From: Bacteroidales bacterium
GTDB lineage: Bacteria > Bacteroidota > Bacteroidia > Bacteroidales > WCHB1-69
Length of the DNA stretch: 22,484 bases
NCBI GenBank assembly: GCA_016285615.1
Contig: JAEERB010000021.1
Location: 1 to 22,484 of the forward strand
Reading direction: 5' to 3'
Shown: one piece after another, positions 7,971-15,353 of the stretch
Layout: the number at the start of each line of letters is the position of its first letter
Position numbering within the stretch: position 1 is the first letter of the stretch
Notes under the pieces: generated by a model
What the model was told of the DNA's origin: nothing
What the model saw: the letters and a program-made list of their open reading frames with translations, nothing else
The model's database searches: none
Program-made: the position numbers and the translations under genes

Positions 7971-8214
7971 CAATTTATAATTTACAATGCACGATGCATA
8001 ATTAAGAACAGAGAACAAATGAAATTCAAAGTTCAGAATTCAAAAAGATATAGAGAATTATGGAATCATGGAATTATGGAAACATCTACAACTCAATAAT
8101 TCTATAACTCCATAACTCTTAACTCCTTAGTTTCTTAACTTCTTAACTTCTCACTTCAACAATTCTAACAACTAAAAACTAGTAACTAACAACTAATTTT
8201 TGTACCTTTGCACC
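7971..8214 (+). repeat. Modular intergenic repeat, copy A
   Basis: Its outer blocks (about 7971-8045 and 8154-8214) match the reverse complement of 12119-12186 and 12003-12063. Shared strings include ATTAAGAACA, TTCAGAATTCAA and CAACAATTCTAACAACTAA. The middle differs: here it is made of short near-repeats (AATTATGG, ACTCCATAACT, TTCTTAACTTC). The region lies between the divergent rplC and kinase genes, and its right end supplies the kinase promoter -7 box. Confidence 0.75.
8203..8210 (+). promoter_or_regulatory. -7 promoter box for the kinase-dCMP deaminase-VOC-HdrC operon
   Basis: TACCTTTG fits TAnnTTTG exactly and ends 22 bases before the ATG at 8233. No clear TTTG is seen at -33. The box sits at the end of the intergenic repeat. 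Confidence 0.55.
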
Positions 8215-8232
8215 ATCAAAACAAAAAGCATT

Positions 8233-8793
8233 ATGGTTATCATCGGCATCACTGGAACGATAGGCGCAGGCAAAGGCACCATTGTTGAATATCTTCAGCA
8301 AAAGCATGGCTTCAAGCACTTTTCGGTACGCGACTACCTGATTCGGGTGGCCAAACAGCAGAACATTCCGCTCTGCCGCGATTCGTATGTGGTGATTGCC
8401 AACGAGCTTCGCCGCACCCACTCGCCCTCATTCATCACCGACGAGCTGTACAAAGAAGCCGTAGAGGCTGGCGACAACGCCATCATTGAAAGTATCCGTA
8501 CCGAAGGCGAGATTCTCTCGTTGCGCGAGAAAGGCGACTTTGTGCTTTTCGCCGTCGATGCCGACCCGAAAATCCGCTACCAGCGTGTGACACAGCGGAA
8601 AACGGAGACCGACAACATCGACTTCGAGAAATTCCTGGCTGACGAGCGGAAAGAGATGACCTCGACCGACCCCAACCACCAGAATTTGTCCAAGTGCATC
8701 TCAATGGCCGACTATATTATAAATAATGACGGCGACTTTGAAGCACTGCATCACCAAATTGACGAAATTATTGACAAAATCCTCAACCTTTAA
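8233..8793 (+). CDS. P-loop nucleotide kinase-like ATPase (dephospho-CoA kinase / NMP kinase-like fold)
   Basis: The protein has 186 residues. ATG 8233 is chosen because an upstream TTG in frame (8200) overlaps the promoter box. The N-terminus holds GTIGAGKGT (residues 8-16), the Walker A form of adenylate-kinase-like enzymes. Further on are ESIRTEGE, a Walker-B-like FVLFAVDAD and an Arg-rich lid RYQRVTQRKTE, as in CoaE/NMP kinases. The dCMP deaminase gene begins two bases after the stop, which points to deoxynucleotide metabolism and suggests a (d)NMP as substrate. That substrate is an inference; CoaE-like activity cannot be excluded. Confidence 0.75.
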   Translation: MVIIGITGTIGAGKGTIVEYLQQKHGFKHFSVRDYLIRVAKQQNIPLCRDSYVVIANELRRTHSPSFITDELYKEAVEAGDNAIIESIRTEGEILSLREKGDFVLFAVDADPKIRYQRVTQRKTETDNIDFEKFLADERKEMTSTDPNHQNLSKCISMADYIINNDGDFEALHHQIDEIIDKILNL

Positions 8794-8795
8794 TC

Positions 8796-9287
8796 ATGGA
8801 CGAACAGAAACACACACGCCCTTCGTGGGACGAATATTTCATGGAAATCGCCAATACCGTAAGTAAGCGAGCCACCTGCGACCGCGGTCGTAGTGGCTGC
8901 GTTATCGTGCGCGACCGCCAGATACTGGTCACCGGCTATGTGGGCTCCCCCAAGGGCCTCCCCCATTGCGACGATGTGGGCCACCAGCTGCGGAAAGTGC
9001 TTCACGAAGACGGCAGCATCACCCAACACTGCGTTAGAACCGTTCATGCAGAGCAGAACGCCATCTGTCAAGCGGCAAAGCTCGGCATTTCGCTTAACAA
9101 CAGCACATTATACTGCCGCATGACCCCCTGCCGCGTGTGTGCGATGCTCATCATCAACTGCGGTATCACGCGCGTAGTGTGCGAACAGAAATACCACGAC
9201 GGCGCCGAATCGGAAGAGATGTTCCGCAAGGCCGGCGTACAACTCGACTTTTTCTCTAACGACACCGTCAAATACGACAACCAATAA
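8796..9287 (+). CDS. Deoxycytidylate (dCMP) deaminase
   Basis: The protein has 163 residues. It converts dCMP to dUMP for thymidylate synthesis, in the cytosol. The zinc site is visible as HAE (84-86) and TPCRVCAML with C112 and C115. The front end RATCDRGRSGCVI and GYVGSPKGLPHCD is typical of the ComEB/dCMP-deaminase family and separates it from cytidine and tRNA deaminases. It is tightly spaced with the kinase before it (2 bases) and the VOC gene after it (4 bases), so it is co-transcribed with them. Confidence 0.93.
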   Translation: MDEQKHTRPSWDEYFMEIANTVSKRATCDRGRSGCVIVRDRQILVTGYVGSPKGLPHCDDVGHQLRKVLHEDGSITQHCVRTVHAEQNAICQAAKLGISLNNSTLYCRMTPCRVCAMLIINCGITRVVCEQKYHDGAESEEMFRKAGVQLDFFSNDTVKYDNQ

Positions 9288-9291
9288 CTCA

Positions 9292-10365
9292 ATGAACAAA
9301 GACTACTTCATCTCCGGCATCCAACAGATCGGCATTGGCTGCGAACACATGGAAACTTCCTGGAAATGGTACATCGATAATTTCAACACCGATGTGCGCA
9401 TTTTGGAAGACGACACCGTAGCCGAACTGATGCTTCCCTATACGGGCAACCAACCACAAAAACGCCATGCCTGCGTAACCGTCAACCTCCAAGGCGGCGG
9501 TGGCTTCGAGATATGGCAATACTCCGAGCGCAAGCCCTGCCCCATCAACTTCGACATCCAGATTGGCGACCTCGGCATCTTCGCCGCCAAGATCAAAAGT
9601 CGCAACGTGAAAGCCCTGCACGATAAGATGGCCGCCAAACATAACACCATCAGCGAGTGCACCACCACCCCCGACGGCACACCCTGCTTCTACCTGAAAG
9701 ACCCGTTCGGCAACTATTTCCAAATTATAGAGAACCCCGACGTTTTCATCGACGAGAAGCAACTGGCCGGTGGCACTGTCGGTGCCATGGTCGGCGTGAG
9801 CGACATCGAAAAGGCTCTGCCTGTCTATCAGGACATTCTGGGCTATGACACCGTAGTTTACGACAAGACTGGCGTGTTCGACGATTGGAAATTTATGAAC
9901 GGCGGCGACCAACAGTACCGCCGCGTGCTGCTGACGCAAACCGAAAAACGCAAAGGCGCCTTCGGACAGATTTTCGGATGCAGTTCTATAGAATTGGTGG
10001 TTGCCTTAGACCGTACACCGCGCAAGATTTACGAAGGCCGCTTCTGGGGCGACCCGGGCTTCATCCAATTATGCTATGACATCACCCACATGAAAGCGCT
10101 GGAAGAGTACTGCGCTGCCAAAGGCTTTCCATTTACGGTGGACAGCTGCGCAGGACAAAGCACCTTCAACATGGGCGACGCCGCTGGTCATTTCACCTAC
10201 ATTGAAGATCCCGACGGCACATTAATAGAATTTGTGGAAACACATAAAATACCTATAGCCAAGAAATTAGGATTATTCATCAACTTAACCAAACGCAACC
10301 GCGAAAAAGCGATTCCTAAATTCATGCTGCGCATGCTGCGCTTTAACAAAGTTAAATTCGACTAA
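9292..10365 (+). CDS. Two-domain VOC (glyoxalase/dioxygenase-fold) protein
   Basis: The protein has 357 residues with two vicinal-oxygen-chelate domains, about residues 10-150 and 160-320. The first shows GIGCEHMETSWKWYID at its front and DPFGNYFQIIENPD at its end. The second shows VGVSDIEKALPVYQDILGY and then HFTYIEDPDGTLIEFVE. The histidines at the first strands and the glutamates at the closing strands are candidate metal ligands. A basic tail of about 35 residues follows. The substrate is unknown. The gene sits two bases ahead of an HdrC-like gene in the same operon, so a link to that redox system is possible but unproven. Confidence 0.8.
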   Translation: MNKDYFISGIQQIGIGCEHMETSWKWYIDNFNTDVRILEDDTVAELMLPYTGNQPQKRHACVTVNLQGGGGFEIWQYSERKPCPINFDIQIGDLGIFAAKIKSRNVKALHDKMAAKHNTISECTTTPDGTPCFYLKDPFGNYFQIIENPDVFIDEKQLAGGTVGAMVGVSDIEKALPVYQDILGYDTVVYDKTGVFDDWKFMNGGDQQYRRVLLTQTEKRKGAFGQIFGCSSIELVVALDRTPRKIYEGRFWGDPGFIQLCYDITHMKALEEYCAAKGFPFTVDSCAGQSTFNMGDAAGHFTYIEDPDGTLIEFVETHKIPIAKKLGLFINLTKRNREKAIPKFMLRMLRFNKVKFD

Positions 10366-10367
10366 TT

Positions 10368-10976
10368 ATGGGCAACTTATACAACCTGCTTATGCAGGAC
10401 ATCCGCTTTAACGACGCTATCAAAGCCTGCATGAACTGTGGCGTGTGCACGGCCATCTGTCCCGCGGCCGAGTTCTACGACTACGACCCGCGACGCATTT
10501 GCGACTATGTACAACGCAAGGACGAGAAAGCCATTGAAGACCTACTCCGCTCCGACACCATCTGGTACTGCGGTCAATGTCTGTCATGCAAGACCCGCTG
10601 TCCGCGCGGCAATGTGCCCGCCGAAATCATCCTCATCTTGCGCAAAGTGTCGCAAGAGTTGGGCTACTTTGCCGACAGCGAAAAGGGAAGACAGCAGGCA
10701 CGCATTGTTGAAGGTGTGGGCAAGAACATCCTCGACATCGGCTATTGTGTTCATCCAGACACAGTTGACCCAGACCTACATCCCGAGCAGGGCCCTGTTT
10801 GGCGTTGGTATCACGACAATATTGAAGACATTGCCCCCAAGTTGGGAGCCAACTACCACGGTGACGGCCCCGGAGCGCTACGCAAAATACACCATAAGAA
10901 CCTGGAAGAGGTGCGCCGCATCTTTGAGGTGACTGGTGGCACAGAACTGCACGACAAAGTTTTATCAAAAAAATAA
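10368..10976 (+). CDS. HdrC-like 2x[4Fe-4S] electron-transfer protein (long form)
   Basis: The protein has 202 residues. Two ferredoxin-type cluster motifs are complete: C21, C24, C27, C31 in CMNCGVCTAICP, and C68, C71, C74, C78 in CGQCLSCKTRCP. Spacing and the intervening helix match subunit C of heterodisulfide reductase and the HdrC-like parts of Qmo complexes, which pass electrons between an HdrA flavoprotein and HdrB. After the clusters there is a 120-residue tail without recognised motifs. HdrA-, HdrB- and HdrDE-like genes lie on the opposite strand at 14314-18195, and the partnership is inferred from that. Confidence 0.88.
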   Translation: MGNLYNLLMQDIRFNDAIKACMNCGVCTAICPAAEFYDYDPRRICDYVQRKDEKAIEDLLRSDTIWYCGQCLSCKTRCPRGNVPAEIILILRKVSQELGYFADSEKGRQQARIVEGVGKNILDIGYCVHPDTVDPDLHPEQGPVWRWYHDNIEDIAPKLGANYHGDGPGALRKIHHKNLEEVRRIFEVTGGTELHDKVLSKK

Positions 10977-10982
10977 GGTGCT

Positions 10983-11318
10983 ATGACCAATCCTTTCGGC
11001 TTTACTATCAACAAGACTCGTTCCATCAATCTGGACGATTGCGACTACGCCACCATTCGCGAACTGGAAGAGGCTGTACCATCGTTCAAGCGCTGCACGT
11101 ACTGCGGCGGCTGCACGGCCACCTGCTCTGCCGGCCATTTCACCAACTTCAACATCCGCAAGAACCACTACCTGTTCCGCATCGGCCAATTCGACAAGAT
11201 TGGCGACAACCTGAAACAGTGCATGCTTTGCGGTAAATGCACACTGGTATGTCCGCGTGGCATCAACCTGCGTTCAATGATTATCAATATGCGGAAAATC
11301 CTTGCGGAAAAGCGCTAA
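10983..11318 (+). CDS. HdrC-like 2x[4Fe-4S] electron-transfer protein (short form)
   Basis: The protein has 111 residues. Cluster motifs are C38, C41, C44, C48 ([12 protein letters not shown]) and C80, C83, C86, C90 ([12 protein letters not shown]). The serine after C48 replaces the usual proline. It starts six bases after the longer HdrC-like gene, so two paralogous shuttles are made together. The stop codon overlaps that of the convergent eda gene by three bases and no terminator separates them, so the two transcripts probably overlap. Confidence 0.88.
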   Translation: MTNPFGFTINKTRSINLDDCDYATIRELEEAVPSFKRCTYCGGCTATCSAGHFTNFNIRKNHYLFRIGQFDKIGDNLKQCMLCGKCTLVCPRGINLRSMIINMRKILAEKR

Positions 11319-11983
11319 CGATATTGGGCCACAACGGCCAACACTTCCTTACATTTTTCGGTAATCTTCTGCCATTCCTGTGCAGCAATCACCTCTTTGG
11401 GGAACAGTTTCGAGCCCATGCCCACACAGGTCACACCGGCTTTCATCCAGGCACTGATATTGTCGGCCGACGGATCTACGCCGCCCGTCACCATCAGCAT
11501 TGACCACGGCATAGGAGCCTTGATGTTCTTCACAAAAGCGGGACCACCCACCTCGCCGGCGGGGAAGATCTTGCACACATCGCAGCCAGCCTCTTGCGCT
11601 GTGCCGATTTCGGTAACCGTGCCACAGCCAGGCACATAAGGCACCAGACGGCGGTTGCACACACGAGCCACCTCAGCATTGAACAGGGGTCCCACAATGA
11701 AGTTGGCGCCCAACTGCAGGTACAACGACGCCGTGCCCGCATCCACAACGGAACCGGCACCCAAAATCATATCGGGACAATGAGCCGCCGCATATTTCGA
11801 AAGTTGTGCGAAAATATCGTGGGCAAACTCACCGCGATTGGTGAATTCGAACACGCGGACACCACCTTCATAACAAGCGGTCATCACTTTCTTTGCCACT
11901 TCAATATCAGCATGATAGAACACAGGAACCATGCCCGTAGCCTTCATTTGAGCAATTACTTCGATTTTGGAAAAACGTGCCAT
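11315..11983 (-). CDS. eda: 2-keto-3-deoxy-6-phosphogluconate (KDPG/KHG) aldolase
   Basis: The protein has 222 residues. It cleaves KDPG to pyruvate and glyceraldehyde 3-phosphate, a step in hexuronate use and the Entner-Doudoroff route. The Schiff-base lysine is K138 ([11 protein letters not shown]), the catalytic glutamate E46 (VFEFTNRG), and the phosphate-binding area is GAGSV and VTGGV. The usual loop PG.xTP appears here as VPGCGTVTE, a mild deviation. No KDG kinase or uronate isomerase lies nearby. A -7 box TACTTTTG stands 24 bases upstream of the ATG. Confidence 0.93.
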   Translation of the reverse strand: MARFSKIEVIAQMKATGMVPVFYHADIEVAKKVMTACYEGGVRVFEFTNRGEFAHDIFAQLSKYAAAHCPDMILGAGSVVDAGTASLYLQLGANFIVGPLFNAEVARVCNRRLVPYVPGCGTVTEIGTAQEAGCDVCKIFPAGEVGGPAFVKNIKAPMPWSMLMVTGGVDPSADNISAWMKAGVTCVGMGSKLFPKEVIAAQEWQKITEKCKEVLAVVAQYR

Positions 11984-12006
11984 AATGTACAGGATTTATT
12001 GTGGTG

Positions 12007-12014
12007 CAAAAGTA
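12007..12014 (-). promoter_or_regulatory. -7 promoter box for eda
   Basis: On the minus strand TACTTTTG matches TAnnTTTG, 24 bases before the eda ATG. It lies in the same repeat block (…AATTTTTGTAC) that supplies the kinase promoter at 8203-8210. Confidence 0.5.
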
Positions 12015-12080
12015 CAAAAATTAGTTTTTAGTTAATAGTTTTTAGTTGTTAGAATTGTTGAAGGGAGGAGTGGACAGAAG

Positions 12081-12100
12081 AGACGCACGGCCGTGCGTCT
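12081..12100. repeat. 20-bp perfect GC-rich palindrome
   Basis: The arms AGACGCACGG and CCGTGCGTCT are exact reverse complements. On the plus strand GTAC and seven T follow, a terminator-like shape, but no plus-strand gene ends upstream. It replaces the short near-repeats found in the middle of copy A. Confidence 0.7.
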
Positions 12101-12196
12101 GTACTTTTTTTCTGTTTCTTGAATTCTGAATTTTGAATTTGTTCTTGTTCTTAATCGTGCATTATGCATTAAGAATTGTGAATTACAAAAAATCCT

Positions 12197-12204
12197 TACC
12201 TTTG
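12197..12204 (+). promoter_or_regulatory. -7 promoter box for the nuclease gene
   Basis: TACCTTTG matches TAnnTTTG and ends 20 bases before the ATG at 12225. It lies just outside the end of repeat copy B. Confidence 0.55.
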
Positions 12205-12224
12205 CGCAACCATATTCAACGACA

Positions 12225-13046
12225 ATGACATCTCACACCATAAAACGAATCTGCGTCTTCATCACTTGTCTGATGGCCATTTGTGGCACTTTACTGGCGG
12301 CACAAGCTTGCGGCTCATCGCACCGCGACAAGAAAGGCTCCGACAAGAAGAAGGCGGGCCTGGAGATCCCCGTCTATACCACACCACGAGCAGAGCAACG
12401 CATTGATCACTTAGGTTATACGGTTAGCTACAACCCCAACTGGCGCATTCCCAACTGGGTGGCCTACGAGTTGACAGCCGACGAAGTTCTGGGGACCTAC
12501 CCACGGGCACAAAATTTTGAAATCGACCCCGAAGTGAAGGGCGTGTGCGCCGACCCGCGCGACTATTCGCGTTCAAGCTACGACCGTGGCCACATGGCGC
12601 CGGCGGGCGACATGAAATGGAGCTGGCAAGCTATGCAGGAGAGTTTTTACATGACAAACATCTGTCCGCAGGACCGCAACCTCAACAGCGGCGACTGGAA
12701 CACTTTGGAAGAGCGCGCCCGCGGCTGGGCTACGGCCTTTGAGAAGCTGTACATCGTTTGCGGGCCCATTGTTCCCGACACGCCACAAACCATTGGCTAC
12801 AACAAGGTGGCCGTGCCTGATGCCTTCTTCAAAGTACTTCTTTGCCAAAACAACGGAAAATGGCAAGCCATCGGCTTCCTCTACGACAATGTTGCGGGAC
12901 ATCGTCCTATGTCGCAATATTGTAAGACGATAGATGAAATTGAAGCACTGACCGGCATCGACTTCTTCCCCGCTCTCCCCGACAAAGTGGAGAACACTGT
13001 GGAAGCCGCCTACGACCTCAGCGCATGGAGAATAAAAGGAAACTGA
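12225..13046 (+). CDS. Secreted DNA/RNA non-specific endonuclease (NUC family, beta-beta-alpha metal)
   Basis: The protein has 273 residues. Residues 1-28 form a signal peptide; C29 in LAAQAC could be a lipidation site, though the lipobox is imperfect. The catalytic motif is DRGHMAPAGD with H123 as general base. The metal/substrate region is NICPQDRNLNSGDWNTLEE, with N154 and E162 as expected in Serratia-type nucleases. A lysine-rich linker (DKKGSDKKK) follows the signal. The likely role is degradation of extracellular nucleic acid for nutrients or biofilm turnover. It is a single gene; its stop lies six bases from the stop of the convergent small gene. Confidence 0.92.
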   Translation: MTSHTIKRICVFITCLMAICGTLLAAQACGSSHRDKKGSDKKKAGLEIPVYTTPRAEQRIDHLGYTVSYNPNWRIPNWVAYELTADEVLGTYPRAQNFEIDPEVKGVCADPRDYSRSSYDRGHMAPAGDMKWSWQAMQESFYMTNICPQDRNLNSGDWNTLEERARGWATAFEKLYIVCGPIVPDTPQTIGYNKVAVPDAFFKVLLCQNNGKWQAIGFLYDNVAGHRPMSQYCKTIDEIEALTGIDFFPALPDKVENTVEAAYDLSAWRIKGN

Positions 13047-13052
13047 AAACTT

Positions 13053-13517
13053 TTACATGCCTGGCATGCGGCAGATTTCATCACCGCTCAACTTAACGGA
13101 AGTGGGCGTTTCTTGCGCATCTACCCAATGAGTTTGTCCACCGCCACAAGGACCGTAATGAACCACATCACACGATGCTAAATCAATCTTGAAATCCCAC
13201 GTTCTGATTTTGTCATTAAGAACATAGATATGAACAAGGGTGCGAGTTTGCGCTGTCTGCCCTGCTTGCACTCTAACTCGCACATCGTAATAGCCCTCTT
13301 CCAATCCCGCAAATTCAAAATCCTCATCCTCGGCAACACTAAGATTCAAAGTTTGAAGCACAAGTGTGTCCTGCATTAACATCACCTCCGCCGTCGGCGT
13401 TCCCAAAAACATCCAATTGTAAGCAATAACCTTCCCTTTAATGGCACCTGTTTGCGCAAAAACAACGCAGCCAAACAGGCATAACACGCTTACTAAAAAG
13501 AACTTTGCAATTTTCAT
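13053..13517 (-). CDS. Small secreted protein with carboxypeptidase-regulatory-like domain
   Basis: The protein has 154 residues. The ATG at 13517 is chosen because it opens a signal peptide (MKIAKFFLVSVLCLFGCVVFAQ) and follows a promoter box; the longer frame runs back through a terminator. After cleavage, GAIKGKVIAYN to YYDVRVRVQAG has the beta-sandwich pattern of CarboxypepD_reg-like domains, which in Bacteroidetes often precede TonB-receptor plugs. The C-terminus VKLSGDEICRMPGM resembles the point where a plug domain begins (EIxxMP) but ends there. It may be a stand-alone protein or a shortened relative of such receptors. Function unknown. Confidence 0.6.
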   Translation of the reverse strand: MKIAKFFLVSVLCLFGCVVFAQTGAIKGKVIAYNWMFLGTPTAEVMLMQDTLVLQTLNLSVAEDEDFEFAGLEEGYYDVRVRVQAGQTAQTRTLVHIYVLNDKIRTWDFKIDLASCDVVHYGPCGGGQTHWVDAQETPTSVKLSGDEICRMPGM

Positions 13518-13532
13518 AAGGAATATTTTGGG

Positions 13533-13540
13533 CAAAGATA
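13533..13540 (-). promoter_or_regulatory. -7 promoter box for the small secreted protein
   Basis: On the minus strand TATCTTTG matches TAnnTTTG, 15 bases before the chosen ATG and immediately after the T-tract of the rsmE terminator. Confidence 0.55.
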
Positions 13541-13541
13541 G

Positions 13542-13571
13542 AAAAAAAAAGACGCGGCACGCCGCGTCTTT
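13542..13571 (-). terminator. Intrinsic terminator after rsmE
   Basis: On the minus strand AAAGACGCGGC and GCCGCGTCTTT form a perfect 11-bp stem with a two-base centre, followed by a long T run (nine Ts counted past the stem base). It closes the operon that includes rsmE and the Hdr-like genes. Confidence 0.88.
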
Positions 13572-13592
13572 ACAATTTTCCGTTTTCAATTT

Positions 13593-14303
13593 TCAGTTCC
13601 CCACTAATTTGGCTGCAACGATGCAACACCCATACAGCGCGGCGGTCTCGGTGCGCAGACGACGGTCGCCGAGCTTCACCTCTTTGAACTGCTGTTGGCG
13701 GGCCATCGCTATTTCGCGGGGACTGAAATCGCCCTCGGGACCGATGAGCAATAGAATACTCTTTGTAGAAAACTGAATATCAGCTAATTGGCTTTTATTA
13801 TTCTCATCACACCAGGCCATCAGTTTGTCGCATTCACACGATGCATACTGCGTCAACAGGTCATCGAACGACACAATGTTCATCTCGGGAAGCCACGCCG
13901 TATTCGACTGCTTGAGGGCCGAAACGGCAATCCTTTCCAGTCGCTTCAGGTCGATGCGCTCACGCTCTGAATGGTCGCAGATGATAAACGAAATCTGCTC
14001 GATGCCAATCTCAATGGCCTTCTCTACCAGCCACTCCATACGGCCTGGATTCTTCGTCGGGGCGACGGCCAGATGGAACCAACCCTTACGTTTGCCGTAA
14101 TTCTCGTACCGCTCGACTACCTGCGCCGTGCAATTATTCATGTCGGCAACCACCAACTCTGCCTTCACCATCGTGCCCTTACCGTCGGTAAGGAAAATAG
14201 CGTCGCCACAACTCTTGCGCAAAACCTTAACGCAATGCTTCGACTCCTCAGGAGAGAGCGTCACCATGTCGGCACTTAAGTCGGGCTGATAGAAAAACTG
14301 CAT
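13593..14303 (-). CDS. rsmE: 16S rRNA (uracil-1498-N3)-methyltransferase
   Basis: The protein has 236 residues, normal for RsmE. It uses S-adenosylmethionine to methylate U1498 of 16S rRNA. The C-terminal SPOUT knot is clear: LLIGPEGDFSPREI and LGDRRLRTETAAL bind the cofactor. The N-terminal PUA-like part includes HCVKVLRKSCGD, and APTKNPGRMEWLVEKAIEIG lies in the middle. The gene starts ten bases after the HdrA-like stop, so it is the last gene of that operon although its job is unrelated. Confidence 0.96.
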   Translation of the reverse strand: MQFFYQPDLSADMVTLSPEESKHCVKVLRKSCGDAIFLTDGKGTMVKAELVVADMNNCTAQVVERYENYGKRKGWFHLAVAPTKNPGRMEWLVEKAIEIGIEQISFIICDHSERERIDLKRLERIAVSALKQSNTAWLPEMNIVSFDDLLTQYASCECDKLMAWCDENNKSQLADIQFSTKSILLLIGPEGDFSPREIAMARQQQFKEVKLGDRRLRTETAALYGCCIVAAKLVGN

Positions 14304-14313
14304 CTGTCAGGAT

Positions 14314-15333
14314 TTATCGTAAAGAGTTCATATACTCGTCGATGCGCTGGGCAGCCGCACGGGCGTCGTTGAGCGTGTCGATGATACTGAGCGGGCGCTT
14401 GCAGGTGCCTGCCACAAAGAATCCCGCTTCGGCTGTCAGATTGTCGTCCAACAGCGGCGACTGCGACGTGGCAAAACCATAGCGATTGGCCATGGCATGG
14501 TCGGTGGCCAACTTGCGCGTGCCTGCCGACGGCTCCATGCCCACCATCAACACCAGCAGGTCGGTGGACATCTTCAGCGGCAAGCCCACCAGCGTGTCTT
14601 CCGCCTTGATTTGCACCTTACCATCGAATGTGGAAGCGGCCTCCGAGATTCGACCACGGATGTACTTCACACCATACTTCTCTTGCGACTCGCGATACAT
14701 CTCCTCAAAATGCTCACCCCACATACGCAGGTCCATATAGAACAGATACACTTCAGTATCAGGAAGATGCTTCTTCACCTCTATCGCCTGCTTGACGGCT
14801 GTCACACAGCACACTTTAGAGCAATAGTGGTTGCCCGACTTCTCATCACGTGAGCCCACACACTGCAAGAAAACTATCTTACCCGGTTTCTCGCCCAACG
14901 AGTTGACAATGTGGCCTTCACGAATCATCTTCTCCATCTCCAAAGAGGTAACAACCCCCTGATAGATGCCGTAGCCCAATTCTTCTTTACGCTTGGCATC
15001 AAAAACGGTGTAGCCCGTGGCCATCAATACCGCCGACGCCGTATAGGCATTAACTTGACTATCAACTAATTTCCACGCTCCACCTTCACCTTTCACGCTC
15101 ACAATGTCTGCGTTGGTTTTCAGTGTGATGTTCTCGTGTTGCAGTTTGCGGTTCAACTGGTCGGCCAAATCCACAGCTGACGAAAAATCGGGGAACAGAT
15201 AGGCTTTGTCGCGAATATTGGTCAACGTATCCGCTGCTTTCTCAAACAGCGTCACTTTGTAACCTCTTTGTGCTAAAACGTAAGCGGCTTCAATACCTGC
15301 CGGACCGGCACCGATAATGGCAATTTCGTTCAT
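14314..15333 (-). CDS. HdrA/QmoA-like FAD-dependent oxidoreductase
   Basis: The protein has 339 residues from the ATG at 15333; the open frame extends three codons further to a TTG, which is less likely. GAGPAG at residues 8-13 is the FAD Rossmann motif. The family marker segments LQCVGSRDEK and YCSKVCCVTAVKQA and a second dinucleotide-binding stretch near the end (FFVAGTCKRP) match HdrA and QmoA. Unlike methanogen HdrA it has no added ferredoxin modules, so it resembles the short form used in sulfate reducers. The expected role is to pass or bifurcate electrons through FAD with HdrB/HdrC partners. It follows the HdrB-like gene by 20 bases. Confidence 0.85.
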   Translation of the reverse strand: MNEIAIIGAGPAGIEAAYVLAQRGYKVTLFEKAADTLTNIRDKAYLFPDFSSAVDLADQLNRKLQHENITLKTNADIVSVKGEGGAWKLVDSQVNAYTASAVLMATGYTVFDAKRKEELGYGIYQGVVTSLEMEKMIREGHIVNSLGEKPGKIVFLQCVGSRDEKSGNHYCSKVCCVTAVKQAIEVKKHLPDTEVYLFYMDLRMWGEHFEEMYRESQEKYGVKYIRGRISEAASTFDGKVQIKAEDTLVGLPLKMSTDLLVLMVGMEPSAGTRKLATDHAMANRYGFATSQSPLLDDNLTAEAGFFVAGTCKRPLSIIDTLNDARAAAQRIDEYMNSLR

Positions 15334-15353
15334 ATATTTCAAATTAACTTATT

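Larger units (their letters stand above)
12003..12186 (-). repeat. Modular intergenic repeat, copy B (inverted relative to copy A)
   Basis: Blocks 12003-12063 and 12119-12186 correspond, on the opposite strand, to the two outer blocks of the element at 7971-8214. The middle here is different and carries a 20-bp palindrome. Like copy A it separates two divergent genes (eda and the nuclease), and promoter boxes lie at or beside both ends. Confidence 0.75.

Noticed and set aside
8041..8160. CRISPR-like array in the short near-repeats (AATTATGG, ACTTCTTA)
   Set aside because: Units are under 12 bases, uneven and without constant-length spacers; they are part of the intergenic repeat.
8179..8421. 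Alternative minus-strand genes over the kinase, deaminase and VOC operon
   Set aside because: All overlap genes with clear catalytic motifs on the plus strand and show no domain of their own.
12081..12100. Reading the 20-bp palindrome as the terminator of a plus-strand gene
   Set aside because: The nearest upstream plus-strand gene ends at 11318 on the far side of eda, so no transcript obviously needs it.
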